DNA of 64,000 bases, from the NCBI GenBank assembly GCA_947359465.1, contig OX375876.1, positions 66,966,998 through 67,030,997 on the forward strand, given 5' to 3'. This DNA is from Metellina segmentata. Lineage: Eukaryota; Arthropoda; Arachnida; Araneae; Tetragnathidae. Position 1 is the first letter of the stretch; every line of letters starts with the position of its first letter. The notes under the pieces are model-generated. The model searched no databases. It worked only from the letters and a program-made list of their open reading frames with translations, and had not been told where the DNA came from. Of this stretch, positions 26,221 to 38,300 are shown one piece after another. A program made the translations under genes and the position numbers.

Positions 26221-29200
26221 TAGCTGACCCGGCAAACGTTGTTTTGCCTTATAAATTATTTCTAGTTTCTAGATAAATTCTAGTGTAGACAAAAAGTAAC
26301 TTACTTATTATAAGTGTGCAAGTATGTGGTATATGCGTGAAATGGGCATGGAGCGCTATGAACGATAAGGGAATATAAAAATAACAAACGCCAAACAATA
26401 TTATTTTCAAGTTATTATAGTTTATTTCTTAAAATTACATATCACATATTAATTACGACAGTAACACTAACAAACAACATCAATCTTTTAATGCTATAGC
26501 GTGGACAATATTTTTTGTTAGCCCATCTTTAGCGAGCACAAACAAACTGGATGGTTTACCGACTCGAGAGCATGCTACGTACAATTGCCCGTGTGAAAAA
26601 CATGGTGTACTCAAATCTAAGCCACAAACAGACATCGTTTGGCCTTGGGATTTGTTGATTGTCATTGCAAATGCCAATCTAATCGGAAACTGAATTCGTT
26701 TGAATTGAATTTGCACATCTGTAGGTATGATAGGAATCCGTGGTATTAAGATATTTTCACCTTTGAACTTGCCATTTAAAATGCTGGCTTCGATAACGTT
26801 TTTCATCAATTTTCGAATGACTAATCGCGTACCGTTGCACAACCGTGGCGGGTTTAAATTACGAAGCAAGATAATTGGAGATCCAACCTTCAATTGTAAA
26901 TTATGCGGTGGCATGCCTGGCAAATCCAGTGAGTTCAAAAATTCTGTGGGAAAATTGACAGCTTCGCTGGCATCGCAAACTGTATCAATAGATTTGTATG
27001 ATACCAAGTTCCCTGGCAACAACTGTTGTATCTTCAAATTTAAATTGTCAACGTCTGCATTTTTTGCTGCTAAAATAGCTCTTTCTGCAAGTCACTCATG
27101 ATTTATGTGCTGTGTGTGTACATCGGGAAATATTTGTTCAATGAGAGTATCTTGCGAATCAGCGATTGTGCAGAAATCGGTCGGTAATTTTAAGTATCCA
27201 GTTTCATCTGTAGCAACTTTTCCATCACCGATATCTAAGAGTTGTTTTGAGAATGTTTCAGCGGATGGATCTTGAAGCATTTGAACGCGCATATTTACTT
27301 TCAGCTGTACTTTTTCAACATTACGCCACAATGGAGATGATTTTAAGCAAGCGTTGATCTCATCAACGTATGTTGAACGTGGAATGACGGGAAGTGTTTG
27401 TCTGAAATCACCTGAAAGCACCAACAGAGTGCCGCCAAATAGTTTGTCGTTGTTTTTAATATCTTTCAATGCCTCAATTGAATGTTTGTGTGCCATAGTA
27501 CATTCATCCCAGATGATAATTTTACACTGTTTCAGCACGGTGGCCATGGACGATTGTTTTTTAATGTTACACACTGCGTCAGGGTTATTTTGAATATTTA
27601 GTGGCAGCTTAAATACTGAATGAGCTGTTCTGCCTCCATCCAATAAAGTTGCCACAATGCTCGATGATGCAACGGCCAATGCGATGCCATTATTTGATCG
27701 TATTTCAGCAAGAATTAGTGAAATAAGGAATGTTTTGCCAGTTCCACCCGGTGCATCCAAAAAGAAGAACCCACCATGTCCTGCTGAAACTGCGAGCAAA
27801 ATGCGGTCATAAATGGTTCTTTGTTCGTCATTCATTAGTGGGACATTGCGAGTAACAATCGTTGCCATTTCTACAGTGTTGTACTGCAGTTCACGATTCA
27901 TTTCAGTGTTAATTAAATCAGATGCAGTTCAATTTGGCGAATTCATACCGAAATGAGTGAGTGATAAGTTGGTAATGACAATGCAAAGATCATCAATAGC
28001 AATCAATGCTTCATTGTACATAGCGTCGCTGAATGTTATCGTTAGATCGTTGCACCGTGTACGATATTGATGCAATATATCATCAGTCATTGAATCTTTG
28101 TGATTATCCCACAATATCTGTGCTCGAGCTGGGAAACATGTAGTCAACACTATAGCGAATAGTAGACGAATTTGTATTGCTGTACAGTTCAATGCAGCTT
28201 CAGCAAGCATACACTCCCACTGGTTGTCGTCTTCCAGCAAGCCGAGTGCAAGGCATGCGTCTTTATATGTCGGATACTGTTGCCCATTCACTTTACGTAT
28301 ATCTTGAAATGATAATGGGCCAGTAACATTAACCAACAACAGTCGAAGATAAAAGCACTCAGTGTGTCTTGGATTGACTGTAAATAATCGCCCCAAAGCG
28401 TTCGATTTAAATAAATTGAGACATGCATCAACTGGTGAGCCTTGCTTGCGGGGCATCCATTTTTTTTGTTTGAGCCCATGTGAAATAGTGTGGTACTTGT
28501 GAATAGAGTAATGTTCTTGCAAAGGCACCAAAATCATCCGTACTATTACACAATTCAAAAAATGCAGTGAGTGTAGTTTTAGGTGGATTTGTAGCACGAT
28601 CAATCACTGTCTCGTTCGTGAAAAATACACGCTGACCGTTTTCAAGATGGACGGCTAACTGAACAACTGCTGGATCCCGTTCATGAATTGGAAAACCGAA
28701 GATACGCCAAGCAGCTTCATTGGAGCTGATGTACCGACCAATTTGGTAGAGCGTAATTTCATCGTTTTTATCCATTGGAGGAGCATTTACATTAGTATTT
28801 TCTACTCTAAACACAGCCATATCACTGCCTTTATGGACATACTTGCAAATATATTTGATGCTCTTCACAGAACTGCAAAACTCAACATTAATATGAGCAT
28901 TGTATGTCTTGCATAGCAGAGGCGAATACGGCACCACCCAACGATTGTCAATGTCAATGTCTGTGTTGCTGATATTTTTAATAAATGATTGTCCGCCATT
29001 ATCGGGACTTCTTCGACGATATATTGGATATCCGTCTGTATTTGTTATCGTATCATTAGTGAAATCTTTAGGGAAATTTTTAGTACATTTTTCATCTGCC
29101 ATGCAAGGCGATGAACGATGAAGAGTACCGCATGGACCATGGATCATGTTTGCTGTAACAATATCAAACAGCACTTGGTCAGTAGACGGATCTGGAATTT

Positions 29201-32200
29201 CCGCAGAAATGATACTATCGATTTCTTCAGGACGGATATTGTCAATTAATCAAACCAAAATGTGCGCATGAGGTAATCCTCGCTTTTGCCATTCAACTGA
29301 ATACAGCCAGCAACGTGTGGGACCGAATACATGTAATTTAGTAAGATACTTAGTAGAGACTTCAACTTTTGTCTGAATACACGTGCTGTAATGTCATGAC
29401 GATGTATTGCATTTTGGCCAGGCAATAGCAAAGATGTAATCTCTGGCCATTTTGGATTACTTGTGAACGTGATAAATAAACACGGTCGTCCATATTCGCG
29501 CACGTAAGCCATAGCATCCTGTATATATTCTTGCATATTCTGCCTACGTACGATGATGGTAAAATGACAGAGTTACCAATTTCGGCGACGTCGGCGTTGT
29601 TGTTAATAGCGTCTCGTAAGTGAATGTACTCTTCCGCACGCAGCTTGAGTTGATTATATCGTAAGTATCGTAGTCGTTCGCCCTCTGTCTTCGCGTACAT
29701 ATCGACCATGAATTGTTGACAAAGCTCACGACATCGTAGAATGACGTTGTCCAGGCCGCGCCGAATCATTAATCGGTACGCATAATAATCTTTCGAGCTA
29801 ACGTTCTTGTTTGTTTCAGCTCCTGTAATAATATATTTATGAATATTAATTTAAATTAATTCCGTTCAATAATTTAATTGTTTTGTTAAATGGTTAATGA
29901 TCAAGTTCATAATAAATGAAGTACCTGATACGGGATCTCGTTGTTTTATGTTTATGCAATATCCGTCTTGCCCCTTCCAGAATATTAGCGGATATTGTAG
30001 AGCGTCATATGAACGATGTGTATCAACAATGAACTGAAGATTATTATTTCTTCTACGAATCACAATTTCTCGTGCACCTGTACGATCGCCAACCATGATT
30101 CCAGCAACGTCTTCAACAACAGGTGCATTGAATCTACGAATATGTTCTCCAGCTGGTGTTTTATCAGGATTAATGACAATAGCGTGATTATCGCTTTGTA
30201 ATTTGTGCATGTGTTATTTGAATATTTTCAACAATTCATTGTGCTCGTTCAATAGAGCGTCCAAGTCGCTGATGATGCGCCTGGCAAAAAATGAATCAAG
30301 GTTATTATAGTCACAACGTGCATTCACGCGATTGGCAAGTGCGCTTCCGGAATCCTCGCCGCCCATGAAGTAGATTTGTAAAAATTTATGTGGTTCGTTT
30401 GGCATTGGCAGCAATGAGCCCATTTTATGATAAACTTGGCCTCTGATTTTGAATGTAGAATTGTATTGTTGACCATTAGCATTATTATTTCGAACTATTT
30501 CTGTTACTCCAAACGATGTCATTTGAAAGCATGAATTGAATGTTTGAATTGACTTGACTTCAGGAATACGTTAGAATCTGGATCCGTGCCGATAAGTAAA
30601 CCGTTCAATGGTTCAGGTGGTGTTTCAATTTCAGGTAGTTGCACTTTTCCTGATGCGCAACACATCCCAGGTGGCTCATTTTTGAATTTGAGAGCATGAC
30701 AATGCGGACATTCCTTATCCATAGCACCAATTACCACTTTTGAATGAGCATAATATTCAATATCGGGCTCATACTGGAATGCTGGACGCAAAAATGAATC
30801 AGATGTAAATGCACGATGTACCTGTTGGCGTTGTTGGTCATTTGTTCTGCGTCTATTAACCGTAAAACGGCGTGATTGTCGTTGTTCTAAACGTATAACT
30901 TCATTGCGCTCAGCTCGTGTATCTTCTGATTGTTCTTGACGCAATTGCTGCATGCTCACACGTGCATCAGCATTTTGTTGCTGGACTTGTTATTCGGTTC
31001 TTTGGGATCTTTTATCTCTCATACTTCTGGACCTACTTGTATTACGGCTCAAATCAGCCCCTTTGCGTTTTCTTGGCATTGCTCACAGTACAAAACACAT
31101 ATAAATAGAATTAATGAAATAACTTCATTGCGCTCAGCTCGTGTATCTTCTGATTGTTCTTGACGCAATTGCTGCATGCTCACACGTGCATCAGCATCGG
31201 CCAGGATTATAGCGAAAATATTAGTTTTGTGAAAAAAAAAAAATTGTAAAAAATTCAAATAATTATATAAAAAAAGTATACTTACAACACAAAAGCCGTT
31301 GTTGGTTGGAGCTCGTGACACGTGTTGAGTACTTTTAAGGTTATGTAAATCACTTGTTTAACTAAAACTTGATTAACTGAACTAATCGTGCCAAATACAC
31401 GCGCGGCAAATTTTAAGAATCTAAGATTGGTAACACTAAGCATATATCAGGATTAAACTTTAATAATAAAAATAAATGTTTATTTTCTTAAAAAAAGTTT
31501 TAGATTTTTAATCGAAGTTCAGTTAAAAACACTATAATTGATCAATTATCGAGCATGATGAAAAATGATTAAATTACTAAAATGGCCATAAAAAAATAGG
31601 GGTTGGTGATAAAAAGTAAAAATTAAGGGTTGTATGTATTTTTTAATGCCACATTATAAAAAAATAAAAACAAAAAATTTCGTCAAAAAATTAAAAAAAT
31701 AAATTTTAAGGGTGAACAATAGGGTGGAGCGAAAAACACGAATTTCGGAAATTGAAAACGCCTATGGTGGGAATAGTTGGGGACTACAATGCTTATTGAC
31801 AGTAGAAAATATGAGCTAAATCAATTAATATCTTCAGGTGCCCAAATCACTTTGAAATTTCGAAATTTTGCCAATTTTTTCACAAAATTAATAATAACGC
31901 ATTTAAAAAAAAATTAATACATCTTATTTAAAGCTATGGGTGGATGAAATAAACTTCCCTGCGTGTAAAAAAAATGTTTTACACTTAACATTATCCCGGA
32001 AAATAAAAAATTTCCCCTTTTTCTAGAGCGCCATCACGCGCGAGTTCAGTTTCGTTTGGGTTTGTTTTGTTTTGTTTGTTAAGGATACACGGTTCTGTGA
32101 ATTAGTCGAAATGCCTAGGACACGATCAGTAGATGTATGTCCCGTGTTTGGAATGGCTGAAATAATGAAGCCTAACACACTTCCAACATATGCAGATTTA

Positions 32201-35068
32201 TGAAGTATTATCTTTACATACAGAAAGATTGTAAAAGAGATGCTAGTATGTGGCTGATGAATGTTCAATTTTAATTAAAGAGCTCAAAGGATTATGGGGG
32301 AAAAGTTCGATTCCAACTGTAATAAACCAACAAATAATATATATGCTGAAAAATACCATAAAGCATATAGAAATATTAAGAAACTATTAAAAAATACTGG
32401 CAAACTATATTTCTCGAAAGGTTGTGTCCTTCAGGGAATCAGGAGAAAAAAAAATCTATTTGATATTAGCATATGTAAATGTAAGAACTTTCTCAGTTGT
32501 ACTTTCAAAATTAAAGTACCTATTGCTGAAAGAGCTTTTTTAACAGATCAAAGGACATTTCGAAAAATGGTCATTTTAAATGTTGACATTAAAACCAGCA
32601 GAATGCTTGAAAAAAAGGTTGCAGCGCAAAGAAAGGGAAGCAGAGAGCCAAAACGTTTAGCTCAAAGATTGTAAAGGAAAACAATCCAAAATCTCTAGCC
32701 CTCTACTACGGGAGCTACTTTAAGTTTTAATTTGCTTCAGAATTCTAATGCCACTATAAACACAGTCATTGATAATAATTCTTCTTCAACTTCACAAACG
32801 AGAACTAAACTTCCAAATGTAGCTCAGGATTGTGACAGAACTGGCGTTTCAGATAGATCAGAAGCAATTCTAATAAATGCTGCTTTGAAGGATATGGGAA
32901 AAATTTCCAAGGATGATTCTTCAAACATAGTTGATCGTAGTAAACTTAGAAGAGAAAGGACAAAGACTCGCAGCTACCTGAAAAGGAAAAATGAGGAAAC
33001 TACCTCTTTATCAGAATATGGAATATACTTCGATGAGCGAAAGGATTAAACTTTAGTAATGATTAAAGAAAGAGAAAGGATTTCTAGAAAGACGGTAACA
33101 GAAGAACATATCGTTCTAATACAAGAACCAGGATCAAAATATATGGGACGTGTCACTCCTACAACTGACTCTTATCAAAATATTAAAACAAATATTTTAA
33201 CTTTTTTGGAGAAAAATATAGATTTTTCTAAGATGCAAGTGGTTGGTTGTGATGGTACAGTGGTAAGTACTTAAAAAATGGAGTCATTCGACATATCGAG
33301 CTCTTTTTAGGATGTCCTGTGCATTGGTTTTATTTGTTTATTACATACAAATGAGCTACCCAGCTACCTTTACGTCATTTGTTGCAACATTTAGAAGGGA
33401 AAACCACAGGACCAAAAGGATACAACGGAAAAATTGGAAATTTTTTTGAATCTTGTGAAAAATTGCCTTTGACAAACTTTGAAAAGATATAAGTAACTTT
33501 GCCAGATATTGTCCTACAGGATCTTATCACTGTTCAATGATACATTTACGAAATGTGCACAGGTATATCAAATAAATATATATTCCATTAAGCTTGTCAC
33601 AAAAAAATCCAGGAAAATTGAATCATTCCAGATGGTTGACCACGACAAATATAATTTTTAGGTTATATGTTTCAACAGAAGATCCAACCCATAACTTGAA
33701 AATATTAACAGAGTGTGTTGTGAAGGTACACTCATATGTGTGGTTTAAAATTAAAAGTCAGTCATCATGTCGGTAAGGGAATTCCTAATTTTTACCATAT
33801 TTTAAATAAATCGAGATTTTAGCCTGAGGATATAAAAATTGTTGTAGATAAGAAATGCTTATTATGCCCATCCAGAAAATATTATTTTGGCAATGTTAGC
33901 TGATGATAGAAAACACGTCAGAGAATTGAGCCTCAGAAAAATTTAAAATTAAGACAAAAAAAATAAAGTCGAAAAGATTATTCGAGAGTTCAAAATTCCC
34001 AAGTTAAACTTCGAAGCAGACGATTACATAAATTTAATTGAATGGCAATCAGATACCATTACAGATCCACCACTTACAGTATCTCTTTCTGATGATCAAC
34101 TCAAGTCTATGATTCTAGACGTTCCAACCAATAGTAATATGTTTAACTTTCCATGCCATTCACAAGCAGTAGAACGTTGCGTTAAATTAGTAACTGAAGC
34201 ATATAGTACAGTATGTGGTACAAAAGCACAAGATGGATTTATTCGGTCAAGAATTGCTTCCAGACTTGCTTTACCAAGATTTGAAACCAAAATCCAATAT
34301 CAACCACTTTTAAGCTAAACCACTTGCCACTAACTTCAGTTTAATTTTTTAGGGTAAGCTAGTTACTTAAATTGAAATTTTTAGGGGTGGGTGGGGGTGG
34401 AACTAGATATGCAGCCACCTCCTCGTGCTGAGTTCTGGGTTGTTTTCATAATGCAAAAACAGCGAAGGTCTACAAGGGGAAGCGCCCGTGTAAACGCGTG
34501 GTCGCAATGATGAGTCTATTGAGAGGAGTGGAGACGCGCGTGATGGCGCTCTAAAAAAAGGGGAAATTTTTTATTTTCCGGGATAATGTTAAGTGTAAAA
34601 CTTTTTTTTTTACAAGCAGGGAAGTTCATTTGACCCACCCATGGCTTTAAATAAGATGTATTTAATTTTTTTAAATGCGTTATTATTATTTTTGTGAAAA
34701 AATTGGCAAAATTTCGAAATTTCAAAGTGATTTGGGCACCTGAAGATATTAATTGATTTAGCTCATATTTTGTACTGTTAATAAGCATGGTAGTCCCCAA
34801 CTATTCCCACCATAGGCGTTTTCAATTTCCGAAATTCGTGTTTTTCGCTCCACCCTAGTGAACAACCCTTATCACTTAGGGGTATGGAAAATAGATAGTA
34901 GCCGATTCTCAGACCTACTGAATACGCATATAAAATTTGGTAAAAATCGGTAAAGCCGTTTCGGAGGAGTACGGTAACTAACATTGTGACATGGAAATTT
35001 TATATATTAGATAATATATGTATATATATATGTATGTATATATATATGTACATATATATATGTACATG

Positions 35069-35116
<48 letters not shown>

Positions 35117-35188
35117 ATTTTTATATTTTTTAAATTGTATCTAACCTTTTAAAAAAATTTTAGAAAAATTTATCATAATCAGTTTTTG

Positions 35189-35230
<42 letters not shown>

Positions 35231-35347
35231 CAAACATTAATTATGATAAATGTTTTAAAATTTTTTTTAAGAAGGTCAGATACAATTTAAAAAATATAAA
35301 AATACAACATATATTATTTTGATATTTCATTAATTTACGTATTTGAA

Positions 35348-35390
<43 letters not shown>

Positions 35391-38300
35391 TTTTCCTTCT
35401 TCATGGATTATTAGTAAAATTTATTATTTTTTAAGTTTGTTCATTTGTTCTAGAAGGTTACTTGAAATATAGCTTATGGAATACTTCATTGCTTGCATGA
35501 ATATTTTAATTGGAAAGTTACAAACAAACCACAAATTTTCCTTTAGCAGGAATGATGTTTCGTAAGCCAAATACAATATATATGTTACCACTAAAGTTCG
35601 AAAGCCGTTAAAGGCACATTACATAGCTAATCTGCAGATAAACTGATTTACTCCGTTAACGTGCGGAATCAAGAGTTTTCCCGCATTTAACCTAGTTAAT
35701 GTGCACATTAACGGCTTCCGTATAGTTTAAGTTCAAAAGTTTGCTTCGCTCATTTCCTTTCCCTACACATTCCCCATCTCCCTCCATATCGAAAAATAAA
35801 TAAATAACATTATGCTAATTTCCTTAATTGTAATAATATTTTAAACCGTTTGATTATTTCTATTATAGATTTTTAATTGATTGATGATTGATTCTTTCAA
35901 CTAATTTGTTGATTGTTTGATTGTTATTTATCTTCTGATATTCTTGATATCTTCTTGATATCAAGAAAATATCTTGATATCTTCTTCTTTATATTCTAGT
36001 ATAACTGATTCTTTAGATGCCGAAAAATAAATAAATAACATTATGTTAATTAAAGCGAACAGAAACGTTGATGTTGTTCCAGCAAAGATATTATTTTCAC
36101 TTTAACGAGTGCCTAGTAGGTAATTTGCAGATTACCTAGGTAATTTAAGAAATGAAACAATTTTTGGCACTTTAACGGATCACCCAAGTTAATATGCACA
36201 CTACCTAGATAATCTGTAGAATAACTGTTTACTGCACTTTAGCGGTAACATATATGAGGCATAGCCCTCTTTCGAGCATGCCAAGCCTTCTCAACTTAAA
36301 ACGGATAGCAGATTTATTCCAGAAAAAGCTTAAAAAGAAAACTTTTGTCTGCCGGAAAACAACACTGCACCACTTGCCTCCAGTAGCACCTCTGCATCGC
36401 TTTCGTCAATCATGTAAATGTCTTGCATTTCCTGCACAATGAACTTCATGTCCCTCAGAACGTAAACAGTGGCTCTCTGTGTTGTCCAGGCGTTAGTTAC
36501 ATCTGGAAATTCCCTTTCCAAATCGTCCATGTAGGCCATCATCTGTAATTATAAAACGAGCATCGCGTAATGTGAGGAACGCTAATATTGATGTGGCTTG
36601 GCTGTGACGTTCATTGTCTGTTTAAATCAGCAATTACGAATTACTGGCGATACTAATGGCGATGTTTGCCGAAGTATTATTAGAACGGATGTGTAGGTAG
36701 TGAGATTCAGAATTACCATTCTGGTGGAGGTTTTAAATACAGATGTTGTGAGGGCAGACAAACGATAGCCTTATTACCAGAGGGCTATTATTTTAGTTTT
36801 AAATGATGTTAGGTTATTAAAATAGTTATTTAAGTTAAAATGAGATTTATAAACAAATGCTAAGCCGAGATACATATATGTGATGCCATTATTCCACGAT
36901 CCATGCTTGCCTATAGTTAAAATTTCCCCAGCATAGCTTTCACTTGTATTCCTCGTTAAATTAGACTCAAGAAACATTGAAATTGTCACTTTGGTTCTTT
37001 GCATTTTTGTTTAAATTATTTCGATGAGATTCTTTGGAGTTATTATTTAAATTGATTTGTTTAAAAGAGTCATTGTTGTTTAGGAAAGGTTAAATAAGAT
37101 TAGAACAACATAATATCTTGTTTTTTCATAATTTCAGATAAAATGTAATGAAAGCCCTAATCACCAAACTAAAAAAATATTCTAGTTTGGTCATCAGTGC
37201 TTTCATGGCATATCGAAATAAATTTGAACACTGAATTTAGAATATTTATAATAGAATATTAAAAATATATCATGAAAATAATTATTTTCATCTGTATAAA
37301 TTTAGTTATTTAAATTTGAAATGTCTTCGATTAAATTGTAAGTTGTTTAAATCAGCTATTCATTTAGAAATTGAAGTACTTGATTCTTATTTACTGTATT
37401 TCATTATGAATCTTGCATAGCTTAGTTTTTTTAAGGGAACAAACGAGTTCACAAAGTCTTGCTTGAAAATACTCTGGAACAACTGATGCAAGTTGCAGTT
37501 TAAAAAATAACCTTTGACACAAAATATAAGAAAATAAAACAATAACAGTTTGAATTTTCAAAATCACTCCTTGAAAGAAGTTTTCAGTCGAAGAAATGGA
37601 AAAAAAGAAAAGCAATTGAATTAGTGAACGAAACAAGATAAATGAATAGAATCAACGATACAATGGACGATCGATTCGAATGACCATTTCTGAGAAGAGT
37701 CAAATAATTGGTTTCAGTTTGTTTGTGGATCTACGGTCAGTTTTTGTTACTCGAGGGCTAATTGGATCGGAACTCACAGCTTAAAGAAGACTCCGAATCA
37801 CTGTGAGCTTCCATGATCATACGAAATTGAGTAGATCCACTGATTTTGCCCGATGAGCCGCTAATAAAAACAAGAGGTAAGGAATTCGATACAAGAACTA
37901 ACTTATGCTTTCACTTCTTATCAGTACACTATTCGTTGATATTGTCTGTTATACACTCACTCTTATCCGCACAATGCGCTTGATTTCATGATTCCTAGAT
38001 ATGACATATTTTCAGTCACCCAAAATTGCAGGTGAGAGGAGAATTTAGACTGCACCTTTTCTTTTCGTGTTTCTTAGTTGATAAGATTAAACTATGTATT
38101 GGTAAAACGTTTTACATCGACTCATAAGCCCGATACATCTAAGGTTCGATGGATAAGCTTCGTACATCGCCTAGTAGACGAGCAAGCTAGCATCATTAAA
38201 CTAAAATGCAATCTGATGCATGGTCTACAGCCCATTACATTTAAGTAATTCGAACCTCTAAGTAATTTCGAAAAGATATTTCTTCCATGAAGATCCGATC

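Larger units (their letters stand above)
26220..35011 (-). mobile_element. Helitron (8.8 kb with a 3.1-kb nested insertion)
   Basis: On the minus strand the 5' end is TCTAATATATAAAATTTCCA (from 35011) and the 3' end is GCCGGGTCAGCTAG (ending at 26220): a TC start and CTAG end, inserted between A and T, as Helitrons do. It encodes a broken Rep/helicase protein (26480-31079). Without the nested transposon at 31720-34857 and its 8-bp duplication it is about 5.65 kb, a usual autonomous size. Confidence 0.92.

Noticed and set aside
26044..26235. 63-codon frame with alternating Tyr-Ile
   Set aside because: It is the AT microsatellite translated.
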